Both the position numbers and the translations under genes were made by a program. The notes beneath the pieces are model-generated. The model ran no database searches. It was not told where the DNA came from and saw only the letters and a list, made by a program, of their open reading frames with translations. This document shows, one piece after another, positions 1 to 7,726 of a DNA stretch of 64,000 nt; position 1 is the stretch's first letter; each line of letters starts with the position of its first letter. Source of the stretch: an uncultured Chryseobacterium sp. (GTDB lineage: Bacteria > Bacteroidota > Bacteroidia > Flavobacteriales > Weeksellaceae); NCBI GenBank assembly GCA_913774355.1, contig CAJYGB010000004.1, forward strand, positions 1 to 64,000, read 5' to 3'.

Positions 1-200
1 TACTTTGTGCGCCATTTTTGAGCGGTATTGTGATTGATGTGCAACATTTTCGCCAATGCTTCTTTGCTCAATGGGGTTTCACTTTTTTTCATGACCAATA
101 ACATCTGCACTTTATTTTTCAAATGAATGGGTTGCTTTCTCAATAAAATTTTAAGTTCCTGTTCTGTTTCCTTTACGATAATGTGTTTTGCAACAGCCAT
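1..200 (-). CDS. N-terminus of transposase-like helix-turn-helix protein (partial)
   Basis: The frame opens with ATG at 200 and is still open at base 1, giving 66 residues. It begins MAVAKHIIVKETEQELK and later reads LSKEALAKMLHINHNTAQKW, which looks like a helix-turn-helix unit of the kind found at the N-terminus of IS630-type transposases and related orphan proteins. The catalytic DDE part would lie outside the window, so neither completeness nor mobility can be judged. No terminal inverted repeat was recognised in the AT-rich stretch 201-345. It could also be a free-standing HTH regulator. Confidence 0.55.
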   Translation of the reverse strand, partial: MAVAKHIIVKETEQELKILLRKQPIHLKNKVQMLLVMKKSETPLSKEALAKMLHINHNTAQKWRTK

Positions 201-346
201 ATACAAATTATATTTATAGTAGCAACTAATATATTAAAAATAATCTTAAAATAGACTGTTTTTTAAATATAATTGGTATAAATTATCTGATAATCAATAT
301 GTATGAATATACGTCAAAAAGATTAAAAAATGATTAACCTAGTAAC

Positions 347-371
347 AAAAAACCACCGCAATCGCGATGGT
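347..371 (-). terminator. Rho-independent terminator of the DUF6702 gene
   Basis: Read on the minus strand this is an 8-bp stem (ACCATCGC / GCGGTGGT, one G-T wobble) with a GATT loop followed by a run of T. It lies just beyond the stop codon at 394. Confidence 0.75.
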
Positions 372-393
372 CCTTAGCTAATTTAAATTGTCT

Positions 394-888
394 TTAAAAA
401 GATACTTCGTTCACTTCTTTTCCGCGCTGGAAATTCATCGTTTTCTGGCTTCCTTTGTAAGCGATATTAACGAGGTTAATCTGCTTGGGAAAAGTGCTCA
501 GAAGTATGGTGTTTTTTATTCTTAAGGTACTGATGTCCGAAACGCCTCCCGTTTCAAAATAGACCCATACTGTTTCTCCGCTTACCTGACTTCCCGTGAA
601 AGTAATGGTTTTGGGAACTCCGTTGACGTACACATCAAAATTGTTGTTTACATACTTTTTAACTTCTGCTTCAAATCCAGCCGTATTCGGATTGATTTTT
701 ATGGCATCGGAAATATGATTTGTATTCATCTTTGTCGTGAACTTCAATGTTTTGCTTCCATCTATATAATCCACCTTGGTCATTGAAGAGAAAAAGTCTA
801 CATACGTGAAACTCATTAACAATAAGCATGTTAATAATCCTGATATAGATAAAACTTTTTTCATCTTAAAAAATAAATTTGTACTCAT
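394..888 (-). CDS. DUF6702 family secreted protein
   Basis: 164 residues; no biochemical function is known to me. A hydrophobic N-terminal segment (MKKVLSISGLLTCLLLMSF, starting at residue 9) suggests a Sec signal or membrane anchor. The body is beta-rich with the family-like run VWVYFETGG and a C-terminal region containing FPKQINLVNIAYKG, which resembles flavobacterial DUF6702 proteins. The start is uncertain: ATG at 888, or the internal ATG at 864 that begins a classical MKK signal peptide. The gene appears monocistronic, with its own terminator downstream. Confidence 0.7.
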   Translation of the reverse strand: MSTNLFFKMKKVLSISGLLTCLLLMSFTYVDFFSSMTKVDYIDGSKTLKFTTKMNTNHISDAIKINPNTAGFEAEVKKYVNNNFDVYVNGVPKTITFTGSQVSGETVWVYFETGGVSDISTLRIKNTILLSTFPKQINLVNIAYKGSQKTMNFQRGKEVNEVSF

Positions 889-922
889 GGTTTATCTCTT
901 TTAATCACAAATAATATGCCAA

Positions 923-1675
923 CTAGAAATTGACATTTACAGAGTATTTATCGTAAAATGCTTTGATGTGTGCTACTGCTTCATCTGCCGTATCTACCAC
1001 GCGGTACAGGTCGAGATCTTCTTCATGGATCATCTTTTCTTTCAGCAGCGTGGCTTTAAACCAATCCAGCAATCCGCTCCAAAAGTCAGAGCCGACCAGG
1101 ACGATAGGGAATTTTCCGATTTTATTCGTCTGGATCAATGTCAATGCTTCCGTCAGCTCATCCAGCGTACCGAATCCTCCGGGCATTACCACAAATCCCT
1201 GCGAATATTTCACAAACATTACTTTTCGTACAAAAAAGTAATCGAAGTTCATGGAATATGATCTGTTGATGTACGGATTAAAATGCTGTTCAAAAGGAAG
1301 GTCTATATTGAGTCCGATGGATTTCCCTTTTGCATTAAAAGCACCTTTGTTTCCTGCTTCCATAATACCGGGTCCGCCGCCGGTAATGATCCCGAAACCA
1401 ATTTTGGTAATTTTTTCTGCGATTTCAACCGCCATTTCGTAATATTTGCTGTCCGGCTGCAGCCTGGCTGATCCGAATATGGAAACGCACGGGCCGATCT
1501 TCGCAAGCTTTTCATAGCCATCTACGAATTCTGCCATCACCTTGAAAACCATCCAGCTGTCTTTGGTTACGGTTTCGTCCCAGGTCTTTTGTTTCAGGCT
1601 GTTGTGCAGCCTGGTTTCGTTAACATCAAATTCGGGATTGATCAAGCTTTCATCCCGGGTTCCTTCTATTCCCAT
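923..1675 (-). CDS. LOG family protein (TIGR00730-type Rossmann fold)
   Basis: 250 residues. The lysine-decarboxylase-like LOG fold is shown by GGGPGIMEA (about 99-107) and PGGFGTLDE (about 165-173), the two phosphate/substrate-binding signatures of the family. Characterised relatives hydrolyse nucleoside 5'-monophosphates or cytokinin riboside monophosphates to free base and ribose phosphate; the natural substrate here is unknown. The N-terminal extension of about 45 residues before the core is usual for the longer bacterial subgroup. The start lies 6 bases after the end of the upstream nucleotidyltransferase gene, so the two are probably co-transcribed. Confidence 0.85.
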   Translation of the reverse strand: MGIEGTRDESLINPEFDVNETRLHNSLKQKTWDETVTKDSWMVFKVMAEFVDGYEKLAKIGPCVSIFGSARLQPDSKYYEMAVEIAEKITKIGFGIITGGGPGIMEAGNKGAFNAKGKSIGLNIDLPFEQHFNPYINRSYSMNFDYFFVRKVMFVKYSQGFVVMPGGFGTLDELTEALTLIQTNKIGKFPIVLVGSDFWSGLLDWFKATLLKEKMIHEEDLDLYRVVDTADEAVAHIKAFYDKYSVNVNF

Positions 1676-1681
1676 TGCAAA

Positions 1682-2395
1682 TTATTTAAAATATTTTTCG
1701 GCTTCTGTTACGGATTCCGGTCTGCCTACATCAATCAGCACGCTGTTATGCACAAAACCGTGAATATGTTCTGTTTGCATCAAATCCAGATATTCCTCCA
1801 TTACAGAAAACTTGCCCGTTCTTTTTATCTTTTCAAAGATAACGGGATTAATACAGTGAACGCCGCTGAAAGCCAAAGGCTTAAATCCTTTATTGAATTC
1901 GGCCAGCCTTTGTTCGCCGGTTTGTACATTCAGCCAGCCACGCAACACCAGATCGTCATTAAACAGTAATTTTCTCGAACTTTCTCTATCCGAAACGGCT
2001 AAAGTAGCAAAATCTTTTATCTTTTTATGGTATTCCACAAAATCCGTGATGTTGATGTCGGTAAGGATATCCGCATTCATAATTAGGAAATCTTCGCCGT
2101 GATTGAGAAACTTTCTGGCAAAAATCAAGCCGCCTCCCGTTTCCAGCAGTTCTTCGGATTCATCAGAGATTTCTATTTTGCATCCGAAATTATCATTTTG
2201 CTTTAAAAAATCAACAATCTGATTTCCGAAATGATGAACGTTGATCACAAAATCTCGGATTCCGAAATTTTTCAGGTAGGTAATATTTCTTTCCAGCAAC
2301 GGAATTCCATTCACTTTAGCCAATGCCTTCGGGTGATGATCGGTAAAGGGTTTCAGCCGGGTTCCTTTTCCTGCTGCAAAAATAAGTGCCTTCAT
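1682..2395 (-). CDS. Sugar-phosphate nucleotidyltransferase, MurU-like
   Basis: 237 residues of an NTP-transferase fold. The nucleotide-binding signature AAGKGTRLKPFT sits at residues 7-18, and MNADILTDIN supplies the metal-binding aspartate. Members such as MurU convert MurNAc-1-phosphate to UDP-MurNAc in peptidoglycan recycling. The specific assignment is inferred from the AmgK-like kinase encoded just upstream on the same strand (3085-4110), since AmgK and MurU act consecutively. Other hexose-1-phosphate nucleotidyltransferases share these motifs, so the substrate is not proven. The short leader 2396-2461 is rich in TGATAA-type repeats and contains no gene. Confidence 0.75.
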   Translation of the reverse strand: MKALIFAAGKGTRLKPFTDHHPKALAKVNGIPLLERNITYLKNFGIRDFVINVHHFGNQIVDFLKQNDNFGCKIEISDESEELLETGGGLIFARKFLNHGEDFLIMNADILTDINITDFVEYHKKIKDFATLAVSDRESSRKLLFNDDLVLRGWLNVQTGEQRLAEFNKGFKPLAFSGVHCINPVIFEKIKRTGKFSVMEEYLDLMQTEHIHGFVHNSVLIDVGRPESVTEAEKYFK

Positions 2396-2461
2396 TTTTT
2401 ATAATTGATAAGTGATGAATGATGATTGATAATGATAAGAGTTTTTAAAATCATTTATCAT

Positions 2462-2869
2462 TCATGAATTCAGTTGGTGCTGTTCGTCATGGTGAAGACT
2501 GATTTCCACTTGGTCACCGTATTTTTCTTCGATGAAACGGGCGATCTTGATGGCAGAATATACCGATCGGTGCTGTCCGCCCGTACATCCGAAGTTGATC
2601 TGTAGGTTTTCAAAGCCTCTATCCAGGTAATTGTCGATGTTGATGGAGACCAGACTTTTAATCAGTTCCAAAAACTTAGGCATATCGGTTTTGGTTTCCA
2701 GGTATTCCTGAACGCCAATATCTTTGCCGGTCTGAATCTTATATTCTTCCACTCTTCCGGGGTTAAGAATTCCGCGGCAGTCAAATGTAAAGCCACCGCC
2801 GTTCCCTGTTTCGTCTTTCGGTATTCCGCCTTTCTTGTAGGAAAAGCTGTGTATGTCGATGTGTAGCAT
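2462..2869 (-). CDS. Stand-alone RapZ C-terminal domain protein
   Basis: 135 residues. It matches only the C-terminal half of RapZ (YvcJ family): the signature GCTGGQHRSVYSA lies at about residues 94-106, preceded by FDCRGILNPGR. The N-terminal P-loop kinase domain of full-length RapZ is absent. In proteobacterial RapZ the C-terminal domain binds glucosamine-6-phosphate and a small RNA; whether that holds here is unknown. In Bacteroidota this domain commonly accompanies an AmgK-like kinase, as here, which suggests sensing or control of amino-sugar recycling. Confidence 0.8.
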   Translation of the reverse strand: MLHIDIHSFSYKKGGIPKDETGNGGGFTFDCRGILNPGRVEEYKIQTGKDIGVQEYLETKTDMPKFLELIKSLVSINIDNYLDRGFENLQINFGCTGGQHRSVYSAIKIARFIEEKYGDQVEISLHHDEQHQLNS

Positions 2870-2894
2870 ATTTTTAATTTGTTATTTAAACTGT

Positions 2895-3071
2895 TTAACC
2901 GTAGCTTTTTTCTGTATTGGTTTTGATTGGCATCTTTGTAGTCGACTGCATCAAAATAATATTTATTAATTGTAAGAAGGTATCTTCTTTGAAGTCTCGG
3001 CCAAATCTTTCCATTGCTTTTACAATATTCTGCTGAGATTTCTGTAAGACGACAAGTTTATATTTATTCAA
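2895..3071 (-). CDS. Candidate small protein in the AmgK-RapZ gap
   Basis: A 58-codon frame beginning with TTG at 3071 and ending TAA at 2895 fills most of the 215-base gap between two genes of the same strand. The translation begins (M)NKYKLVVLQKSQQNIVKAME and continues with LQLINIILMQ. It has balanced composition and helical character, but I recognise no family. There is no clear ribosome-binding site. It may be a real small gene, a remnant of a linker, or chance. Confidence 0.25.
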   Translation of the reverse strand: MNKYKLVVLQKSQQNIVKAMERFGRDFKEDTFLQLINIILMQSTTKMPIKTNTEKSYG

Positions 3072-3084
3072 TTTTATACGTAAA

Positions 3085-4110
3085 CTATCTTAACGGTTTT
3101 AACATTTCTTCTATTTTAATCTTTGTCTTTTCCAGATTCAACTGTTTAATAACTTTTTGAAGTTCCGGATATTCTTTCATCTGTTCCCAGGTTTCTGCAA
3201 ATTCTGTCAGATTGTGTATCCCCTTTTCGAGGCTTGCGATAAAATGCGGCTTCTTCTGAATCAGTCCTCTGAACCCGTAAGCGCCCAGGACCTGTAAAAA
3301 ACGCATCATCTGGATAGGTTTTACCGAAGCTTTTAGTTGATTTGTAACAGTCTCATCTTTAAACTGATTGATGTAAAATTCCAGCATTTCATTCTTGAAA
3401 TCTTCAGGGAAGTTAGCTTTTGCCTGGAAAAGAAAAGATATTACATCATACATCAACGGACCATTCATTGCCGACTGGTAATCGATAAAGGAAACTTCAT
3501 CTTTTTCGTTCACTATAATATTCCGGGCCTGGAAATCACGGATCATCAGTCCTTTCGGATTCAGGCTTTCGATGAGGCTGACGATGCTCCTGAATTCTTT
3601 TAACAGTATAGATTTTTGGTATTCCAGCTCCAGGACATCTGCCACGAAATTTTTAAAGTAGTAAAGATCATGGGTTACCGGAAGCTCATCGTAGCTTTCA
3701 TATTCAAAAGTCCGGGTAAAATCGATCTTGTCTTTTGTTAAAATCTGTAGCTGATACAGTCTTTCCAGCGTTTGCCGGGCTAAAAATTTTACCCGGTCTG
3801 AAAGTCCTTCGCGGGCAATAATTCCGGAAAGCGTCTGTTCTCCCAGAAATTCCTGGATATACATACCCCGGTCTTCGGAAACGGCGAAAATTTCGGGGGT
3901 ATTCAGTTGTAAACGGGAAAAAACATCTGAGTAATACAGGAAACTCTCATTCTCCAGGATATTTTCATTGTAAGTAACAATGTATTTTTTATTTCCGGCT
4001 ACTGCCAGAAAATTGACCCTTGCAGAACCGCTTTGAGCCAGAGTAATGAATTCAGAAGATGGTATTTCTGTATAATTTTCAAAAAATCGTTGTACGTAAT
4101 CAGAAATCAT
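3085..4110 (-). CDS. Aminoglycoside-phosphotransferase-fold sugar kinase, AmgK-like
   Basis: 341 residues. The catalytic loop reads MIRDFQARNIIV (residues about 189-200), with the aspartate and asparagine of APH-type kinases. It is followed by FIDYQSAMNGPLMYDV, the metal-binding motif in the variant (IDYQ..GP.YD) typical of AmgK-type kinases rather than drug-resistance enzymes. AmgK phosphorylates the anomeric position of MurNAc/GlcNAc, supplying the MurU substrate. The MurU-like and RapZ-C genes lie downstream on the same strand. Its start is divergent from xrtF, with only about 47 bases between the starts. Confidence 0.75.
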   Translation of the reverse strand: MISDYVQRFFENYTEIPSSEFITLAQSGSARVNFLAVAGNKKYIVTYNENILENESFLYYSDVFSRLQLNTPEIFAVSEDRGMYIQEFLGEQTLSGIIAREGLSDRVKFLARQTLERLYQLQILTKDKIDFTRTFEYESYDELPVTHDLYYFKNFVADVLELEYQKSILLKEFRSIVSLIESLNPKGLMIRDFQARNIIVNEKDEVSFIDYQSAMNGPLMYDVISFLFQAKANFPEDFKNEMLEFYINQFKDETVTNQLKASVKPIQMMRFLQVLGAYGFRGLIQKKPHFIASLEKGIHNLTEFAETWEQMKEYPELQKVIKQLNLEKTKIKIEEMLKPLR

Positions 4111-4145
4111 AGGCGAAACAAATATAGTAATTTACGGTTAATTTC

Positions 4146-4153
4146 TATCTTTG
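4146..4153 (+). promoter_or_regulatory. Bacteroidota -7 box before xrtF
   Basis: TATCTTTG fits the TAnnTTTG -7 consensus of Bacteroidota sigma factor promoters. The ATG at 4158 begins only four bases further on, so a transcript starting at the usual distance would have little or no leader. No TTG -33 element is seen at the ideal spacing. Confidence 0.55.
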
Positions 4154-4157
4154 CAGT

Positions 4158-4679
4158 ATGTTAAAGGACTTCAAACCTGTTTTGGGCATTTTGCTGCGCT
4201 TCATCATCATTTATCTGGTGTTGCTTCTTACCTATCAGTTCTTCCTGAACCGTTTTGAGAGCAGCGGCCTTGATCCTTTTTCCAGGATGATCGCGGAGCA
4301 GGTAAGCGGTCTTCAGAATGCTATTGGCTTCCCTACGCAGCTGTACGATGATATAAAGGGCGAACAGGTATGGTTTTACGTAAAACAGGAATATGTAACC
4401 CGTATGGTGGAAGGATGCAATGCGATTTCCGTGATGATTCTTTTTGTGGCTTTTGTTTTTGCTTTCTATAAAGGGGCCAAAACATTTGTTTTTGTATTAA
4501 CAGGCCTCATCCTCCTGTACGTGATGAATCTGCTCAGAATCGTAGGTTTGAATATTGTTGTGTCAGACTACAAACAATACGGTAAAATTTCACATGATTT
4601 TATTTTCCCTGCCATCATCTACGGAACGGTAGTCGTGCTGTGGCTGATCTGGATTAAATTTTTTGCTTTGAGAAAATGA
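4158..4679 (+). CDS. xrtF: Exosortase family protein XrtF
   Basis: 173 residues, mostly hydrophobic, with about five membrane segments. EGCNAISVMILF contains the catalytic cysteine of the exosortase/archaeosortase family, followed by an arginine in the conserved segment MNLLRIVGLNIVV and a histidine in ISHDFIFPAIIYG, completing the Cys-Arg-His set. Exosortases are membrane transpeptidases that process C-terminal sorting signals of surface proteins. The short size and the partner gene overlapping its stop codon (ATGA) identify the flavobacterial XrtF type. No protein with an obvious exosortase sorting tail was found in the window. Confidence 0.85.
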   Translation: MLKDFKPVLGILLRFIIIYLVLLLTYQFFLNRFESSGLDPFSRMIAEQVSGLQNAIGFPTQLYDDIKGEQVWFYVKQEYVTRMVEGCNAISVMILFVAFVFAFYKGAKTFVFVLTGLILLYVMNLLRIVGLNIVVSDYKQYGKISHDFIFPAIIYGTVVVLWLIWIKFFALRK

Positions 4680-5107
4680 AAGTGCTCAGCTGGTTTTTAG
4701 TGGTCCTTGGGGTATTGGGATTAATTGGCATTAGGATATTGGAAGACCGTCTTTTTTATGATCCTTTCTTGAATTACTTCCATGAAGCCCAGAAGAACAT
4801 TCCGTTTCCGCCTTTTGAATGGGGAAAATTAATTGCCGGACATCTTTTCAGGTTTGTCTTAAATCTTTTTTTCTCCTGCCTGGTTATTCATTTCTGGTTT
4901 AAAAACAGACAGTGGACGATTCAGGGAGCTATTTTAATAACGATTATTTTTCTAATTACTTTTCCGATTTATCTTTACTGTATTTACGACCGGTTTGAAA
5001 CCGGATACCTTTTCTCTTTCTATATGAGGCGGTTCGTAATTCAGCCATTGATTCTGCTGCTGATTATCCCGATGTTTTATTACAGGAAGCATTTGGATAA
5101 AAAATAA
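4676..5107 (+). CDS. Exosortase F system-associated membrane protein
   Basis: 143 residues with an N-terminal membrane segment and about three further hydrophobic helices. The sequence contains DRLFYDPFLNYFH near residue 22 and a C-terminal YLFSFYMRRFVIQPLILLL. It overlaps xrtF by four bases (ATGA), implying translational coupling. Genes in this place after xrtF are known as exosortase F-associated proteins; their molecular role is not established. The assignment rests on position and topology as much as on sequence. Confidence 0.8.
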   Translation: MKVLSWFLVVLGVLGLIGIRILEDRLFYDPFLNYFHEAQKNIPFPPFEWGKLIAGHLFRFVLNLFFSCLVIHFWFKNRQWTIQGAILITIIFLITFPIYLYCIYDRFETGYLFSFYMRRFVIQPLILLLIIPMFYYRKHLDKK

Positions 5108-5116
5108 ATGGTATTA

Positions 5117-6115
5117 TTATTCCGCGGTGTGCTTCTCGGTATTCGTCACGTTTTCCGGGGTCCAGGTTACTCTTTTTTCAAAATCTTTTTCGCGGACCGG
5201 GCATTCTGCGATTTGACAGATCGGGCATGAAATAGGTTTGCAGTCATCCATGTGAAAATTGAATTCGATGCTTCTGTTGATGTTTTCCGCTAAAAGAAGG
5301 ATCATTTTTTCCATTTCATTATGGGCATCACGAAGGCTGTAATACCAGGGCAGGGTGATATGTGCATCAATATGGAGATGCGCTCCGAACTGCTGGATTT
5401 TCATGTTGTGAACGTCGATCCACTCCGTGCGGCGGTTTTCTTCCAGTACTTTAATGATCTGGTTCAGCAATTCGGGATCCTGCTCGTCCATGATGCCGCT
5501 TAAAGACTTCCGGACGATCTTGTATCCGACAAAGATGATATAGAGCCCGAAAATCAAAGCTACCACCGAGTCCAGCCAATAGATTTTTGTAAAATAAACC
5601 ACGATTAAACTCATAACCACTCCAAGGGTCGTTACCGTATCGGATTGCAGGTGCTTTCCCGACGAAATCAGCACCAGGGAATTTTCCGCTTTTCCTTTTT
5701 TAATGGAAATATAACCTAACAGATAATTGATAATGGCGGTAGCGGCAATGATCCATATTCCGACGTCCAGTTTGCTTAATACCTTGCCGGTGATAAGGCT
5801 GTTAACTCCTTCATAAATAATCATAAGTCCGGCAATGGCAATCAGTGCCCCTTCAATTCCGGAGGTTACAAATTCTACTTTTCCATGACCGTACGGATGG
5901 TCTTCATCTTTAGGTTTTGCGGCCAGGTACAGTGAATATAGCCCCATAAAGGCACTGATCACATTCACGATACTTTCCATTGCATCCGAAAAAACGGCAT
6001 CGGAATTCGTCAGTTTCCATGCTACGATTTTTCCGATAAAAAGGATGATCCCAAAAACGGCAATAAGCTTCTGAAAGGCCAGTTTATCTTTATTTTTATT
6101 CTGCTGAACGTTCAT
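5117..6115 (-). CDS. Cation diffusion facilitator (CDF) family transporter
   Basis: 332 residues. Six membrane helices occupy roughly residues 12-205 and are followed by a cytoplasmic ferredoxin-like domain. The intramembrane metal site is visible as SDAMES in helix 2 and HLQSD in helix 5. PKDEDHPYGHGK in the loop after helix 2 is also typical. Such proteins export Zn(II), Fe(II), Mn(II) or Co(II) by proton antiport. The C-terminal tail carries a four-cysteine cluster (DDCKPISCPICQIAECP), which could add a regulatory metal site. The metal cannot be named from sequence alone. Confidence 0.9.
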   Translation of the reverse strand: MNVQQNKNKDKLAFQKLIAVFGIILFIGKIVAWKLTNSDAVFSDAMESIVNVISAFMGLYSLYLAAKPKDEDHPYGHGKVEFVTSGIEGALIAIAGLMIIYEGVNSLITGKVLSKLDVGIWIIAATAIINYLLGYISIKKGKAENSLVLISSGKHLQSDTVTTLGVVMSLIVVYFTKIYWLDSVVALIFGLYIIFVGYKIVRKSLSGIMDEQDPELLNQIIKVLEENRRTEWIDVHNMKIQQFGAHLHIDAHITLPWYYSLRDAHNEMEKMILLLAENINRSIEFNFHMDDCKPISCPICQIAECPVREKDFEKRVTWTPENVTNTEKHTAE

Positions 6116-6127
6116 AGGTTTGATAAA

Positions 6128-6157
6128 AAAAAGAATCTCAATTCTGAGACTCTTTTT
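6128..6157 (-). terminator. Rho-independent terminator after asd
   Basis: A 13-bp arm pair (AAAAAGAATCTCA / TGAGACTCTTTTT) with a four-base loop. The single mismatch seen on the plus strand becomes a G-T wobble on the minus strand, which favours use by the minus-strand asd gene ending at 6170. Confidence 0.75.
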
Positions 6158-6169
6158 AGGTTTGTTAGT

Positions 6170-7162
6170 TTATACTAAGTTCTTTTCTACCAGGTATTCT
6201 GCAATCTGTACCGCGTTGGTAGCGGCTCCTTTTCGCAGGTTGTCCGCCACAATCCAGAGATTCAGAGTCTTGGGTTGCGACAGGTCCCGCCGGATCCTTC
6301 CGACGAAAACTTCATCTTTCCCTTCGGAGTAGAGCGGCATCGGGTATTCGTTGTTTTTTACATTATCCATAACAACAACGCCTGGCGTTTCAGATAAGAT
6401 TTTTCTTACTTCATCAAGATCGAATTCGTTTTCAAATTCGATGTTTACACTTTCCGAGTGGCCTCCCTGTACCGGAACCCGTACGGCAGTAGCCGTTAAA
6501 TTAAAGGTGTCGTCTCCTAAAATTTTCTTGGGTTCCTTCATCAGTTTAATTTCTTCCTTCGTGTAATCGTCATCTGCAAAGACATCGCAATGCGGCAATG
6601 CATTTTTGAAGATCTGGTAAGGATATACTTTGGCAATCGATTCATCTCCTCCGATTTCCCCGTTCAGCTGGTCAACGGCGGCTTTTCCGGTTCCTGTAAC
6701 GGATTGGTAAGTGGAAACGATCACTCTTTTAAGATCGTACTTTTTATTCAATGGCCCTAATACCATCACCAGCTGAATGGTGGAACAGTTCGGATTGGCG
6801 ATGATCTTATCTTCCTTTGTTAATACATCCGCATTGATTTCAGGAACCACCAGTTTTTTGTCGGGATCCATTCTCCAGGCTGAAGAATTGTCGATCACGG
6901 TAGTTCCCGCTTCTGCAAAAAGAGGAGCAAATTCCAGGGAAGTTCCGCCTCCGGCAGAGAAGATCGCGATATCGGGTTTGGCAGCTATAGCGTCCTTCAT
7001 GCTTACAATCGTAAATTCTTCCTGTTTATACTTCACCTTATTGCCTACGGATTTTTCGGATGCTACCGGAATCAGTTCGGTGATCGGGAAGTTTCTCTCC
7101 TCGAGAACTTTAAGCATAACCTGTCCAACCATTCCTGTTGAACCTACTACAGCTACTTTCAT
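6170..7162 (-). CDS. asd: Aspartate-semialdehyde dehydrogenase
   Basis: 330 residues, the normal family length. VVGSTGMVGQVMLKVL at the N-terminus is the NADP-binding loop; IIANPNCSTIQLV holds the catalytic cysteine (about residue 125); GGHSESVNIEFE contains the active-site histidine region. The enzyme reduces aspartyl-4-phosphate to the semialdehyde feeding lysine/diaminopimelate, threonine and methionine synthesis. The gene is flanked by unrelated genes and ends in its own terminator. Confidence 0.95.
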   Translation of the reverse strand: MKVAVVGSTGMVGQVMLKVLEERNFPITELIPVASEKSVGNKVKYKQEEFTIVSMKDAIAAKPDIAIFSAGGGTSLEFAPLFAEAGTTVIDNSSAWRMDPDKKLVVPEINADVLTKEDKIIANPNCSTIQLVMVLGPLNKKYDLKRVIVSTYQSVTGTGKAAVDQLNGEIGGDESIAKVYPYQIFKNALPHCDVFADDDYTKEEIKLMKEPKKILGDDTFNLTATAVRVPVQGGHSESVNIEFENEFDLDEVRKILSETPGVVVMDNVKNNEYPMPLYSEGKDEVFVGRIRRDLSQPKTLNLWIVADNLRKGAATNAVQIAEYLVEKNLV

Positions 7163-7194
7163 TGATAATTAAAAATTGTTTTGTTAAAATATAT

Positions 7195-7629
7195 TTATGC
7201 CCCGAAGACTCTGGCCCACGGGAACGCGAATGCAAATAAACCTACGGCGATCAATCCCATAATCACTACCGCCAGGGTAATGGTAGGGTTTGTTTTTACT
7301 TTTTTGTTAACGACCGTCATCAGAACCGCAGCGATCAGCATAGAAAACGGATGCTCTACGTATTGGAATCTTTGAGCAGAATTTTTCATGATTTCACCCA
7401 TGTTAACACTTCCTTGAGTAAAGAAGTTGATCAAGAGAATTATTCCCAATATAAACTGCACATGGAAAAAGATCATCGTAAAAAGGGTAATCTTTTTCAG
7501 AAACTTATTCACTTTTCCACTGTACCCGAACATCGTCGTTAAAAGGGCAATTACAAATAAAGTCACCAAAAGGATTTCCAGGTATCCGATTCCTTTATGC
7601 GCATTAAGCAAAATGTTGTAAAATTCCAT
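7195..7629 (-). CDS. Small four-helix membrane protein (cytochrome b-like, unassigned)
   Basis: 144 residues with four predicted membrane helices. Histidines near the membrane faces (NAHKGIGYLEI near residue 9, TMIFFHVQFILG, QYVEHPFSML) recall heme ligands, and flavobacterial homologues are often labelled cytochrome B. No classical CxxCH or other diagnostic heme motif is present, so the function is open. A -7 box lies directly upstream. The gene sits immediately next to the left copy of the repeat that brackets the lanthipeptide locus. Confidence 0.7.
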   Translation of the reverse strand: MEFYNILLNAHKGIGYLEILLVTLFVIALLTTMFGYSGKVNKFLKKITLFTMIFFHVQFILGIILLINFFTQGSVNMGEIMKNSAQRFQYVEHPFSMLIAAVLMTVVNKKVKTNPTITLAVVIMGLIAVGLFAFAFPWARVFGA

Positions 7630-7656
7630 AATCTATTTTTTGTTTTTTAAAGTACA

Positions 7657-7664
7657 CAAAGATA
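7657..7664 (-). promoter_or_regulatory. -7 promoter box of the small membrane protein gene
   Basis: On the minus strand this reads TATCTTTG (TAnnTTTG consensus), 28 bases before the ATG at 7629. It abuts terminator copy A, so the promoter of the native downstream gene is preserved at the island boundary. Confidence 0.55.
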
Positions 7665-7726
7665 ACAAAAAAATCCCGGCGAAATGCCGGGATTTATGGG
7701 TATAAAATCTGATGTTTTTATTTTAT
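7662..7726. repeat. Direct repeat copy A bracketing the lanthipeptide locus
   Basis: 65 bases aligning to 14013-14077 in the same orientation with 59 matches in 66 columns by eye (five substitutions, two one-base gaps). It contains a complete terminator hairpin (7673-7693) plus about 30 bases of flanking sequence. It overlaps the last codons of the LanC-like gene. Confidence 0.8.
7673..7693 (-). terminator. Terminator of the lanthipeptide operon (copy A)
   Basis: ATCCCGGC-GAAAT-GCCGGGAT is a perfect 8-bp stem followed on the minus strand by a T run. It lies 25 bases after the stop of the LanC-like gene. The hairpin is identical to the one at 14023-14043. Confidence 0.85.

Noticed and set aside
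1..400. Complete insertion sequence at the left edge
   Set aside because: Only the first 66 codons are present and no terminal inverted repeat or target duplication could be recognised.
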